From: Talpa occidentalis
Lineage: Eukaryota > Chordata > Mammalia > Eulipotyphla > Talpidae
Length of the DNA stretch: 64,000 nucleotides
Assembly: GCF_014898055.3 (NCBI RefSeq)
Contig: NW_023601433.1
Span: 42,837,876 to 42,901,875, forward strand
Direction: 5' to 3'
Shown here: in pieces, positions 12,389 through 21,840 of the stretch
Layout of the letters: every line of letters starts with the position of its first letter
Position numbering within the stretch: position 1 is the stretch's first letter
Made by a program: the position numbers and the translations under genes
Notes under the pieces: generated by a model
The model's input: the letters and a program-made list of their open reading frames with translations, nothing else
Databases searched by the model: none
What the model was told of the DNA's origin: nothing

Positions 12389-12683
12389 TATACAATATTT
12401 TCTTTTTTTTTTTTAAGATTTATTTATTTATTGATAAAAGCACTGGGTACAGTCAGAAGCGCGGGAGGGTGAGAGGATTCACCAGAGCCAGAGTGGGGAA
12501 CAGGACAGACTGATGAAGTACACTGCTGAGGGAAGCAGTGGGTGCGGCAGGAGAGGTCTGCGCATCATGTGGGACCCTCGCCAGCGGCCGGGGATCGAAC
12601 TGGCGCTGCAGAGGTTGCGGGTAGCTTCGCAGCCCAGCGCTCAACCACTGCACCACCAGGGGAGGCCCATATACAATATTTTC
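12389..12683 (-). mobile_element. tRNA-derived SINE (Rhin-like), 14-bp TSD
   Basis: The element body is 12,403-12,669 on the minus strand. The A-rich tail with ATAAATAAATCTT appears reversed at the left, and the tRNA-like head (GGCCTCCCCTGGTGGTGCAG) at the right. The exact 14-bp repeat TATACAATATTTTC at 12,389-12,402 and 12,670-12,683 is the target-site duplication, so both ends are certain. The perfect duplication argues for a fairly recent L1-driven insertion. Frames within it are not genes. Confidence 0.92.
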
Positions 12684-13206
12684 AACACAACATACAATAT
12701 TTCCAGAGCTGAACTCTTAAATCAAGCCTGAGGTCTTGGAAAGAGAAAGATATATGGCTTTCATGATACACCCACACATGGGACCCTAAAGCCTGAATGT
12801 ATTTCAGGCTTACTCCGTCATCTTTAACTGAAGTAGGCCAACAGGTAGTTTCATTTTCCTTCATGCCAATGTGATATCACTGCCCAGGAGCCCTGGGGGA
12901 GAGATCCCAGAATACAGATTCAGAGAAACCGTGCACTGAACACAGCGTTTTACTCCACGTTGTGGAGTCACGGGGATGTGCCCTCAAGAAGATTAAAGGT
13001 TAGTTCCAGCCTCCAGGGTGTGGAGACAGTCCTGTGCCCAAGAGCAGTTAGGGAATGTGGATCTGGGGGATTCCAGAGCCCATGAGAGGCTTAGGTCCAA
13101 GTAACTTTCCCAGTAAGTCTGACTCTGTGCTGATTCATACATGCTTACTCCTTTACATTAAGACAGTGTCTTTGGAGATTTCTCCTTCAAACTTCTTCTT
13201 TAAAAT
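12684..13206. other. Unique non-coding DNA
   Basis: I see no gene or recognisable repeat here. It is the left flank of the first LTR cluster. The sequence is diverged enough that an old L2 or MIR remnant may be hidden in it. Confidence 0.4.
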
Positions 13207-13757
13207 AGAGCATTGTATGGGAACTGTAGGGTAAGGTAAAAAGTATCAGGCTTTTCTGCCCTCCCACCATTAGGATAGACGATGGAGCCCTATGGTCCCA
13301 AATGCATGCCTGATGGCGGGCACCTGGAATAGAGTGTGGGCCTATGTAGATGGGATTCACTTAGGCTAAGACTGGGCTTTTAAGGGCAGCATCAGGGGAC
13401 GCTAGCAGAAAGCAGAGCAGAAGCAGAGCAGAGCAGAACCACCAGAGAATGCTGGAGAACCCAAAGTGAAGACTTGCTGGGGGCTGGAAGGCCTGACAGC
13501 CTCCCAGCCCCCCAGCACCCCTACCTGCTGGGTACCTGGTAAATCCCAATAAAAGCCTGCAAAAGCCACTGAGGGCTCCAGGACTCTCCTCCTTTACCCA
13601 GTCTGCTGGATCAGAAAACCTACACTGTACCATTCCTGTGCCCTACAGGGACTACAACCCAGATGAAAATGCATACATTGTGCAAAAATGAAAAATGATG
13701 TAAAAAATATGTAAAATGAAAAAAAAGAAAAAAAACTGAAAAAAAAAAGAGCATCGT
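13207..13757 (+). mobile_element. Short L1 3'-tail insertion split by an LTR
   Basis: The repeats AGAGCATTGT (13,207-13,216) and AGAGCATCGT (13,748-13,757), with one difference, flank a severely 5'-truncated L1 tail of only about 100 bp of its own sequence. Its body (GATGAAAATGCATACATTGT, then a GATGTAAAAAATATG-type A-rich tail) matches the tail at 56,503-56,577. The LTR at 13,225-13,647 later landed inside it. L1 tails of this size are dead on arrival. Confidence 0.7.
13225..13647 (+). mobile_element. Solo LTR, family A (ERVL/MaLR-like)
   Basis: This 423-bp LTR begins TGTAGGGTAAGG and ends TGTGCCCTACA, with the family landmarks in order. These are a TTTTCTGCCCTCC block, a TGAATGCATGCCTG block, a GC-rich AAGGGCAGC block in the U3/R region and a CCAATAAAAG polyadenylation signal about 100 bp before the end. 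The flanking 5-mers are GGAAC and GGGAC, a probable 5-bp duplication with one change. There is no internal region, so it is a recombination-derived solo LTR. Confidence 0.88.
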
Positions 13758-13766
13758 CTGCCTGAA

Positions 13767-14750
13767 ATGACCATCTTTACCATCTCATTAGGCATCCTAG
13801 CCTATTCCAGATTTCATCAAACACCACCTTTTCAGGCAGACCTCCCCCAACCTCACTTCAAGTTTGTTTCATTTTTCTGGGTGCCCACACTAGAACACCC
13901 CACTGTTAAAGCTTTATCCCTTCTGCTATATTATAAGTGTCAGGGGCAAACTAAATCATAAGCTCCTCAAGAGCAAGGATTGTGTCTTTTTCCTCCAGAA
14001 CATTAATCACGCTAACTACTGCTCTGTCCAGAATTTATGACTTTCATTTGACGTCTCTGTCCAGATGTCTCCCTGGAAGCACCGTCAGAGGCTCACTGGG
14101 CACGTGGACTTTGTCTTGTTTATCTTTCTGTCCCCTGTGTTGAATAGACTGTCACACTGAAAGTGTTCTAGGGCCTGCTGTGAGATTAGAGCCGTACCAC
14201 CTGCAGACGGAAGAGTAGGCATCCACGCAGCCTTCGCCACACTTCCTGTCGTTTCACCCTTTCCTTCTTGTCTATCTTTCTTGCTATCTCCACTTACTCC
14301 TTCTTATTGTGTTTTAATCCAATGAAATATGGCTGCTGCCCTTCCCTCTGTTTTATTGTAACTGTTCTTGCTCCCATGACTATAGTCTCCTAAATGCCTG
14401 TATTCTGGAGGCATTTTTCAGGCTCTGCCTCCTGAAACAATTGACACTGGTGGTTCCTCACGCTGAAACTCTCTTGTCTCTTGTGTCCATGACACAGCCC
14501 TCTTCTGTGTCCTTCCTTTCCCAGAAACCTTGTGTGTCACAATGATGTTGGTGCCCCAGCCTCCTGAGTCTCCTCTCCTTCAGCTACCTGTGCTCCCTAA
14601 ACACCTCTAACCCAGGGCTCCCACTGAATGACCCCCAAATTTTCATCTCAAGCAGGATCTCCTCATAGAGCTTTAGAGTCTTATTCTCCCAATCCTACTA
14701 GAAAACTTTACTTGGATAACCTATAGCCCCTTTAAACTCATGGTGTCATC
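13767..14750 (+). repeat. Ancient LINE L2-like DNA
   Basis: Phrases typical of the L2 3' region appear in order. They are CAGGCAGACCTCCCC (as in AGGCCTTCCCTGA), then AAGCTCCTCAAGAGCAAGGA followed by TTGTGTCTTTTTCCTCC, then a region with L2-like CT-rich text to about 14,750. The copy is heavily diverged and probably in more than one piece. It is the host DNA into which the LTRs of the first cluster inserted. Assignment rests on remembered consensus only. Confidence 0.5.
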
Positions 14751-14755
14751 TGTAC

Positions 14756-15226
14756 TGTAAGGGCAGGATGACACAGGGCAGGTTTTCTATGATCCGGGCA
14801 GACGGGGTAAAGGAGGAGTGAGTCCTGGAGCCCTCAGTGGCTTTTGCAGGCTTTTATTTGGGATTTACCAGGTACACAGCAGGCAGGGGTACCCAGGGGC
14901 TGGGAAGCTGGAAGGCCTCCCAGCCCCTGGCAAGTCTTCACTCTTTCTGGGCTCTCCGGCCTTCTCTCGTGGCCTCTGCTTCTCTGCTGTTCTGTTCTTT
15001 CATTCTCTTCACTTCTCTCGTGGTTCCTCCTGCTTCTCTGCTCTCCTGGCGTCCCCATGACGCCGCCCTTATAAGCCCAGCCTTAGCCCAGGTGTACCCA
15101 CTTATGCATGACCACACTCTACTCCAGGTGCCCGCCGTCAGGCATGCATTTAAGAGTGCCGGGATCCATCATCAATGCTAATGGTGGGAGGTCAGAAAAG
15201 CCTAACACTTTTTCACTTACCCTACA
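14756..15226 (-). mobile_element. Solo LTR, family A, 5-bp TSD TGTAC
   Basis: Read on the minus strand, this 471-bp LTR starts TGTAGGGTAAG and ends CCCTTACA. The polyadenylation signal lies reversed near 14,850 (CTTTTATTTGGG). The exact 5-mer TGTAC flanks both ends (14,751-14,755 and 15,227-15,231). It is longer than its relatives, mainly through purine-rich repeat sequence in the middle (TTCTCTCGTGG occurs twice, about 50-60 bp apart), which suggests expansion by tandem duplication. The frames of 74-114 residues within it are chance. Confidence 0.93.
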
Positions 15227-15341
15227 TGTACCCACCCTTAACTGATCCTTATTACCCTTATCATATTGATAGTGTTTATAACTGTTATGCTCATCATTTG
15301 CCTCCTATTCACCTTGGCATTGCCACTGGGCATATCTTCCT

Positions 15342-15743
15342 TATAGGGTAAGGTAAAAATTCAGGCTTATCTGCCCTCCCGCCATCAGGATAGATGAGGG
15401 AACCCTGTGATCCTGAATGCATGCCTGATGGTGGGCACCTGGAGTGGGTACACCTGCGCTAAGACTGTGCTTTTTTAAGGGCGGCGTCAGGGGGATGCCA
15501 GTAGAAGCCGAAAGAGACGCCGAGAGAGAAGCAAGAGAAGCAGAAGCTGAGAGAAGGCCGGAAAGCCCAGAGTGAAGATCTGCTGGGGGCTGGGAGGACT
15601 GCCAGCCTCCTGGCCCCCCAGCACCCCTGCCTGCCATATGCCAATTAAAGATCTGCAAAAACCACTGAGGACTCTGACTGCTCCTTTACCCAGTCTGCAT
15701 GGGATCAGAAAACCTGCTCAGTGGCCCATTCCTGCCCCTTACA
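15342..15743 (+). repeat. 5' LTR of the complete element
   Basis: The 402-bp LTR carries the same ordered blocks as the solo copies: CTGCCCTCCCGCCATCAGG, TGAATGCATGCCTGATGG, TTTTTTAAGGGCGGCGTCAG, a CCAATTAAAG remnant of the polyadenylation signal near 15,643, and a CCTTTACCCAGTCTGCATGG block. It differs from the 3' LTR at scattered sites and by small indels in the purine-rich part. The poly(A) signal is damaged here but intact (CCAATAAAAG) in the 3' copy. Confidence 0.92.
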
Positions 15744-15745
15744 AT

Positions 15746-15763
15746 TGGCATAAGTTGGCAAGA
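15746..15763 (+). promoter_or_regulatory. Candidate primer-binding site, tRNA-Ser-like
   Basis: Two bases after the left LTR the sequence reads TGGCATAAGTTGGCAAGA. Compared from memory with the complement of a mammalian tRNA-Ser 3' end (TGGCGTAGTCGGCAGGA), it fits with one inserted base and only G-to-A or C-to-T changes, as expected from CpG decay. A serine primer would agree with some class III retroviral elements. This is a weak assignment from memory. Confidence 0.35.
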
Positions 15764-16937
15764 TGATCCATGCAGATGGGTATGGAGCCCTCCGAAGACC
15801 TGGAGGGACTAAGGAGTAACAGACTTTGCCTGTGACGACGCTGGCGGCGTCATGGCGGCACAGGAGAGGGACGGGGTCCAGGAGCTGCAGGATGGGACCT
15901 GGCATGAAGGAGACGCCCAAGAGGACCAGCCGACGACACCTGAAAGGACCGGCCAATGACCCCTGAGGCAGCAGAATCGTCGGGGAGGAGAGGACCACGA
16001 TTCAGAGCTCACCAGTGCTGATGCAGGGAGAGGGCAACGGACTTCGACTGATGGACATGGGCTGATGAACTTGGACTGACAATCCCGCCAGAAGGTGGAG
16101 GACCTTGCAGGTTGATATGTTTTGGGACCCTGGGGGTGGAACAGTGTTGTTTGTAAACCCCAGGAGATGGGAATCTGGGGGTGGCCAGTGGGCCTTGATG
16201 GCCAGAGGCAGCCTGTGCATGCCCAGCAGCCAGGTGGAGGAGAAAAGCCCACTGAGAAGGCAAAAGCTGGTACTGATGCTAAGTTTGGGAAGCCCTGAGT
16301 GGCTGTTAAGCAGCCTGAGTATGCTGAAGCCCTGTGAGTCTCGTAAAATCACCTGTGGGTGATGCCCTGCTCGTTGTCGAGTGAGGGTGAGGAGCTGAGG
16401 AACATGTCCTTAAGGGACGGGTGGGGAACGTGGCTTGGGGTGGAGCCGAAGAGGGGACCCGAAAGAGGCCGAATGTAGAGTTTGGATCCCCGACCCATGT
16501 GCTTGTGCAGTGGGTTGGCTTGAGTGCAGGGGTCTGCGAGTCGCATGGATGGCTGTGAAGGCGAGTGTTGGAGCGACTGCAGACAGAAACCCTGAGGGTT
16601 GGCGATTACCCCCAACAGAATAGAATCGCCAATCCCAGAGCGAGTGCATCCTGGGGGTGGATGTGGTGTGTGGCTTGTAGCCGAGACTACAGCCAGAGAA
16701 GGCCAGGAAGCCTGACGGCTCCTGGTGTGATATAGTAGATGCCGTGAGTGGTTCCCCTCCCTCGTATGAGCAGTGCCTTCGGCAGCAGATTTGGTGGCTC
16801 ATCTGCTGGTACCAATAATTGTCTTTTGCACTAGGTTGGGGCCCTGCCTGGACTTATTTGTGTTCTGTTGTATTTTGTTTTATTGTGATGTATTTGCTTT
16901 TGTGGGCCATGGCTGCATTGTTTGTTTGCTAAGAAAA

Positions 16938-16938
16938 T

Positions 16939-16980
<42 letters not shown>
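16938..16980. repeat. (TG)n(TA)n microsatellite in the element interior
   Basis: A short TG run is followed by a clean TA run to about 16,980. It lies about 30 bp before the purine-rich tract and is a post-insertion or ancestral simple repeat. The frames reading as alternating Tyr/Ile on both strands are products of it. Confidence 0.95.
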
Positions 16981-16982
<2 letters not shown>

Positions 16983-16996
16983 TGTATGGCAGAAAA

Positions 16997-17012
16997 CCCT
17001 GAGGGGGTGGAC
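16997..17012 (+). promoter_or_regulatory. Candidate polypurine tract
   Basis: CCCTGAGGGGGTGGAC lies directly before the right LTR start (TGTAGG at 17,013). The G-rich core GAGGGGGTGGA has the position and composition of a plus-strand primer tract. It is interrupted by one T, so it may have decayed. Confidence 0.55.
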
Positions 17013-17413
17013 TGTAGGATAAGGTAAAAAAATCAGGCTTTTCTGCCCTCCCACCATCAGGATAGATGAGGGAACCCTGTGGTCCTGAATGCATGCCTGA
17101 TGGCGGCACCTGTAGTGGGTGCACCTGCGCTAAGACTGTGCTTTTTTTAAGGGCGGCATCATGGGGACACCAGTAGATGCCGAGAGAGAAGCAAGAGAAT
17201 CAGAAGCTGAGAGAAGGCCGGAGAACCCAGAGTGAAGATCTGCTGGAGGCTGGGAGGACTGCCAGCCTCCCAGCCCCCCAGCACCCTGGCCTGCCATATG
17301 CCTGGTGAACCCCAATAAAAGACCTGCAAAAACCACTGAGGACTCTGACTCTTCCTTTACCCAGTCTGCATGGGATCAGAAAACCTGCTCAGTGGTCCAT
17401 TCCTGACCCTATA
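17013..17413 (+). repeat. 3' LTR of the complete element
   Basis: This 401-bp LTR begins TGTAGGATAAGG and ends CCCTATA. The polyadenylation signal CCAATAAAAG at about 17,311 is intact. It lacks a short stretch of the purine-rich part present in the 5' LTR. The difference between the two LTRs would date the insertion if aligned. Confidence 0.92.
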
Positions 17414-17418
17414 TTCCT

Positions 17419-17790
17419 TAAACACAGGAGCCAAGAAATGCCCCCATGACACTCCCATCCAAGTCTCTGCGCACACAAAGACTAAGCCTGGCACCAAGCG
17501 CATAAGGATCCTCTGAACTCCAGCTCTGGGCGCCAGGCTTACCAAAGGGCTTCCCTTCCCTCCTGAGCTATCTGATAGTCTCAACTGATTCTTCAGGACT
17601 CATCTCAGCAGCCTCCGTCTGTGAAGCCTTTCCTGACTCTCTAGCAGAGCTGTCAACTCCTTCCTTTCTCCTGCCTGTCGGATTTGAACTTAACTCCCTT
17701 AGAGTTGTTCTTAGGTTATTTTGTACCTTTCTCAACTGGGCTGTGAAACCTTCAAATGCAGTTTCCTGAGTTCCCATCTTAAGAACCCAT
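17419..17790 (+). repeat. L2-like LINE fragment
   Basis: The stretch with TGTGAAGCCTTTCCTGACTC around 17,620 resembles the L2 phrase GAGGCCTTCCCTGACCACCC. It is preceded by CAGGACTCATCTCAGCAGCC, comparable to CAGGTCTCAGCTCAAATGTC. It probably continues the L2 DNA interrupted by the full LTR element. Ends are approximate. Confidence 0.45.
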
Positions 17791-17996
17791 GCTAGTCAGT
17801 CACTCATCTCTCCTTAACTATCAGAAGCATTTTGGGGCATGGGACCAAAGGAACAAGGCGAGCCTAGAACTCAGGGTTACTGTTTCTCTGGATGTGCTTT
17901 GCTATTACCAGGTGTCCTGGAGTGAGAGATCTAATTCAGCTGAATTCATCATTGGTCTTCTTGCTGCTGGCTTCACAACTGCTTGGAAAGAACCGC

Positions 17997-18438
17997 TGTA
18001 GAGGCAGGACTGGCCACAGTGCAGGTTTCCTGATCCCATGCAGACCGGGTAAAGGAGGAGTCAGAGTCCTCAGTGGTTTTTTGCAGGTCTTTTATTGGGG
18101 TTCACCAGGCATATGGCAGGCAGGGGTGCTGGCTGGGGGGCTGGGAGGCTTGCCAGTCTTGCAAGTCTTCACTCTATCTGGGCTCTCTAGCTTTCATTCT
18201 GCTGCTTCTCGGCTTCTCTTTCGGCTTCTGCTTCGGCTTCTATTGCTGCTCTGCTGCTGCTGCTGCTGCTGCTACCGGCGTCCCCGTGACGCCGCCCTTA
18301 AAAAGCACAGTCTTAGCTCAGCTGAATCCCATCTATCTATTCCAGGTGCCTGCCATCAGGCATGCATTCAGGACAAGGATCCATCATCTATCCTGATGGC
18401 GGAAGGGCAGAAAAGCCTGATATTTTCTTTACCCTACA
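17997..18438 (-). mobile_element. Solo LTR, family A, TSD ACCGC, with AGC triplet run
   Basis: This 442-bp LTR on the minus strand is flanked by exact ACCGC copies (17,992-17,996 and 18,439-18,443). It ends with TACCCTACA on the plus-strand right side. A pure CTG/CAG run at about 18,251-18,273 lies in the block that is purine-rich in relatives. Reversed landmarks (CTTTTATTGGGGTTCACC, GACGCCGCCCTTAAAA) confirm the family. The 210-residue frame starting at 17,892 is not a gene; it runs across the LTR. Confidence 0.93.
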
Positions 18439-18589
18439 ACCGCGTAGGCTTCTATGTTACTATATGGAGAGAAAATGGAGTAGTAACTCAGGTTCTTTCT
18501 CGCCTTGCTGCCTCTAGCCTCTGAGGCTGCCTCCTGTGGCCTTGCTTTCCTCCCAGGTTTCATTACCCACACATGAAAATGTGTTATTG

Positions 18590-18929
18590 CAAAAAGCACT
18601 TGGGAGCACTAGCATGGGGCACGTGCACCTGTAATTACAGACACCCAGCACGGGGCATGCGCACATGTAAATACAGACACCTGGGCCAAGAGGCAAGCAA
18701 CTGGGAGGAGGCAGAAGTCAGGGAGTGCAGAGATTGGAGGGGGGCGGGGAATAGGAGGTTTGGTTGTTTGCTGCCTGTCTCCCAGACCCCTGCCTCCCTG
18801 CCTGTGGTCAGCGTGTGTACCTGGTCCTACTGCAGCATTAAAGGCCTGTCGAATCTACCAAGGGCTCCAAGGTTCTGCTCTATCTGCCTGAATCAACTGT
18901 GAACCTGCCCAACCTAGGAATGTTGTACA
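18590..18929 (+). mobile_element. 3' part of an LTR, family B
   Basis: This stretch shares ordered blocks with the complete family-B LTR at 50,488-50,924: GGGGCACGTGCACCTG, ACACCTGGGCC, TGCAGCATTAAAGGCCTG (near the polyadenylation site), and an ending of GTGAACCTGCCCAACCTAGG then GTTGTACA. The 5' boundary is unclear and no duplication is readable, so it may be truncated. Its 3' half also resembles the end of the LTR at 47,872. Confidence 0.65.
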
Positions 18930-19078
18930 ATGTACTTTGAGATACCCCAGTTCTTAGGCTAGAAGCTTCTTAATCATTCTTTCATACTGAATTGGAGATG
19001 AGAGAAGAAACCCAGAGAATAACTCCTCTCAATGTGTTCAGTATGTTTTTTTACATCTACAGAGCCCCAAGTCCAAAT

Positions 19079-19343
19079 TATTTTGTTTTAGATTTATGCA
19101 TACAAGAACTGAGGTGTAGGGGAGAGGTTGAGGGGGCGGTGAGAGGATTCACCTGAGACAGAGTAGGGAGCAGAACAGGTGGATCTACTGAAATACACTG
19201 CTGAGGGGAGCAGCAGGTGAGACAGGAGAGGTCTGCTGTACCATGTGGGTTAGCTCCCTGGCCAGCGATCGAATTCAGGCCGCCACAGAGGCCCTCATGG
19301 TGGTAGCGCTGAGACTTAACCCCTAGGCCACCAGGGAGGCCCT
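19079..19343 (-). mobile_element. tRNA-derived SINE, 10-bp TSD
   Basis: The exact duplication AAGTCCAAAT (19,069-19,078 and 19,344-19,353) sets the ends. It belongs to a slightly different subfamily from the 12.4-kb copy. The tail-proximal part reads GCATACAAGAACTGAGGTGTAGGGG, and the middle GTGAGACAGGAGAGGTCTGC, as in the 30.8- and 41.9-kb copies. The promoter B box on the minus strand is damaged by small changes. Confidence 0.9.
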
Positions 19344-19353
19344 AAGTCCAAAT

Positions 19354-21172
19354 CTTTTAAGACCTGCCCATAATTCACTCAAATGCACCATTTCTCCCCT
19401 GAGTTCTTGCCGTGTTATTCATCCACACTGGTGACTGATGCTGTGAATCCACCCATGCTCCTTGTCTGAGATTTCCCATACTCTCCCCACTTCCCTTTTT
19501 ATTCTTATCAACCTAGGGGAGCAAGTATGACTGTCTTCATTTCACATGTGGAACTTAGAAATGTCCAGCCTGAAGTGTCCTGAAGCAGGACAAAGACCCG
19601 GCTATAGGAGGACAAGGGAAATGGAAATCTCACAGGTAGCAGGTTCTATACAAAATCTGAGTAGTTTTGTGTCATTCAACAGGGCTGTCCTAGGCAATAA
19701 TGCCTAGTACTGAGCAGATAGAATGAAGAGGCTGGCTGGGGCATTTTCCATTCCTTGGCAGTGGCCCCACATGAATTTCCTCGAGTACTGTTCCTGCTCC
19801 AGTTACTGATGAACATTTAGGTTAGACAAAGGATCAAACATTGGCCTGAGAGGTGTGTCCCCACAGACATGCTGCCTGCATCAGACACCACTGTGCCTTA
19901 TTTTAAAGCCTCCCCTGCCCTTTCTTGGTATTATAAAAGAAATGTATAATATATTCTCCCTGGTTTCCAAAGATTTCCAGTGCATTTTTCTAATACAGCA
20001 ATTTCGGTTATATTTTATTCTTGATTCATCACTTTAAAATGTAGCCTTGTGGGTTTAAGGGCCAATAAGAAAGAAATAGGGCTGGGGGATGGTGAGGAAG
20101 ATTGCTTCAGATGAGAGGCACTGCTGTAAATCTCGAAGTAAAATTATCTTTGTGAACTAAATGGTACCTGAATTTTATTCAAGTGAAAAGCTGGGCAATC
20201 GACTATGATTTAAAATGATCGCTCTTCTATACTTCAAATGCAATGAAACAGATATTTTGCAATAACCCGGGGAACATATGGAAATTGAAGTTATATTGTT
20301 TAGTCTGAAGAAGTGAAGGCTGACTGGGTAATTGTTCTACAAGTATATAAAGTGTTACTTTGATAATATATACCATTATTTACCACTAAATACTTCACAA
20401 AATTAAAATGGACTTGAGGTACACAAGAAATATATGTTAGAGCATAGGAAATCAAAAATCCTAAAACTAGGTAATGCTTTGTGGATCTTACAATTGATTT
20501 TGGAGCTAGAGAGAAGATATTGTGGAAGAAATAGATTGAAAACCTCCCAGTAGTTGTTCACTGTGAGAGAACGTGTCTGCACCACAGAGCAGGGGTTCTC
20601 AGGGTGTGGCCTGGAGGTGCTTTCTTTGCTTCTTGTAAGATGCCAACCTGTTCTGTCTCCTGGCAATCTGATTTTGCTATATCTGACATGTGCTTGATCA
20701 GTTCAGAAGGCCAATATCTAATTTCCTGGTCTGTACCCTGCAGAAACCAGTGAAATTCAAGCAATGATTGATTATCCCACCCATATAACACCTTTCCTAG
20801 AGAGATGATGCTGACTGGACTTTGAGGTATTGAGAACACACATTTCTTCTTTAAACACCTTTTCTTCAGAGGACCTGACTGATTCCCTTTTAAAGTAGAA
20901 ATCACAACTGAGACGCCCTGTAGCTAAATTTCTGCTCTGTGAGGGAAGAGAAGCAGGACAACTCTGGGGAGTGGGGTGCTATGTCACCCAACTTAGGTCA
21001 CACTCTTCCTCCACTGCTTCATTAAGGGGATCCCAGAGTGTCCTTCTTGGGTTACTCTACTTGGGACAACTCTTCTTGACACATCTTGAAGTTTCTGGAA
21101 GCTGACATAGACTCATTTCCTGTTACCAACCAATAACTCTTGCTCCTTGGACTGGACCAGTCTCTTTACTCC
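19354..21172. other. Unique or decayed non-coding DNA
   Basis: No gene is recognised. AT content rises through this stretch. Around 20,575-20,620 the phrase AGCAGGGGTTCTCAGGGTGT resembles the start of a MER5-type DNA element (GGTTCTCAA...), but the body does not follow convincingly. The two overlapping minus-strand frames near 20,400-20,905 have no domain. Confidence 0.45.
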
Positions 21173-21185
21173 CAAACTCCTCATT

Positions 21186-21450
21186 TTTTTTTTTCAAAGA
21201 TTTATTTATTTATACAGGCACCAGGTACAGTCAGAAGCGTGGGAGGGTGAGAGAATTCACCAGAGCCAGAGTGGGAAGCAGAACAGGCAGAAGGACCGAA
21301 GTACACTGCTGAGGGGAGCAGCGGGCAGCAGGAGAGGTCTGCGCGCCATGTGGGACCCTCCACCGGCGGCCGGGCATCAAACCTGCGCTGCAGAGGCTGC
21401 GGGCAGCTTCGCAACCCAGCACTCAACCGCTGCACCACTGGGGAGGCCCC
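21186..21450 (-). mobile_element. tRNA-derived SINE, imperfect 13-bp TSD
   Basis: The body runs from a T-rich left end (reverse of the A tail) to the reversed head at GGGGAGGCCC. Flanks CAAACTCCTCATT and CAAACCTCTTATT are a probable duplication with three differences, which makes this older than the 12.4- and 60.6-kb copies. The internal sequence is close to the same subfamily (GCACCAGGTACAGTCAGAAG, GGGACCCTCCACCGGCGG). Confidence 0.88.
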
Positions 21451-21639
21451 CAAACCTCTTATTATTACTGTCTTTTCTTGCATCCCAGGCAAAAGACAGG
21501 TCCCAGAGAGACACCATGAGATAGTGCTCTGTAGTGAGGCACCTAGGAAATTCTGTGTTGTCCTGGTGACCTAGTTCATGCCCTCGTTATGCCTGTGAAA
21601 GTGCAGAACCTTTCTGAAGGGCCAAATCATTTAGCCTTT

Positions 21640-21840
21640 ATTTTTGTACTTCCATATAAGCTGTTGTCAACTCTGACTGCTGAGCAGAATCACTTAGGGA
21701 GCTTTTAAATGATATCTATGCCTGCCTCTAAAAGCAATCAAATCAGATTATTTGAGAAGGAAAGTTGGCAATGGTGCTTTTCAAAAGCTCCCCTGATGAC
21801 TTTAATGTGCAACCTGGATTGAGAAACACAGGGTCAATGA
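21640..21840 (+). repeat. MER5-like hAT DNA transposon fragment
   Basis: Landmarks match the MER5A type: GCAGAATCACTTAGGGAGCT near the left, ATCAAATCAGATTATTTGAG in the middle, and AAGCTCCCCTGATGACTTTAATGTG with GAGAAACAC at the right end. MER5A is a non-autonomous Charlie (hAT) relic in mammals. It is inactive, diverged and without readable 8-bp duplication. Confidence 0.7.

Larger units (their letters stand above)
15342..17413 (+). mobile_element. Complete non-autonomous LTR retrotransposon, TSD TTCCT
   Basis: This 2,072-bp element has two LTRs (15,342-15,743 and 17,013-17,413) and 1,269 bp between them. The exact 5-mer TTCCT flanks it (15,337-15,341 and 17,414-17,418). The outermost bases are TATAGGG and CCCTATA; the family normally has TGTAGGG and CCCTACA. 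The interior has no frame longer than about 150 residues and none resembles gag, protease, polymerase or envelope. It has a candidate primer site just after the left LTR and a purine-rich tract just before the right LTR. Five-bp duplications and a non-coding interior are MaLR-like features. It must have moved using proteins supplied by another element. Confidence 0.9.

Noticed and set aside
12389..12683. Cetartiodactyl CHR-type SINE, because of the CTCCCTGGTGG head
   Set aside because: The head is similar, but the body (GGTCCCACATGG...CAGACCTCTCC...CAGCAGTGTA) and the ATAAATAAATCTT tail differ from what I remember of CHR elements. A bat Rhin-type assignment fits better, though it needs a library check.
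15809..16802. Frames of 116-147 residues within the LTR element interior as gag remnants
   Set aside because: I see no zinc-knuckle (CX2CX4HX4C) pattern, no protease DTG or DSG motif and no YXDD polymerase motif. They are antisense to the element.
17892..18524. 210-residue frame, the longest in the window
   Set aside because: It runs across a reversed solo LTR with clear 5-bp duplication. Its poly-Cys/Leu part is the CTG triplet run.
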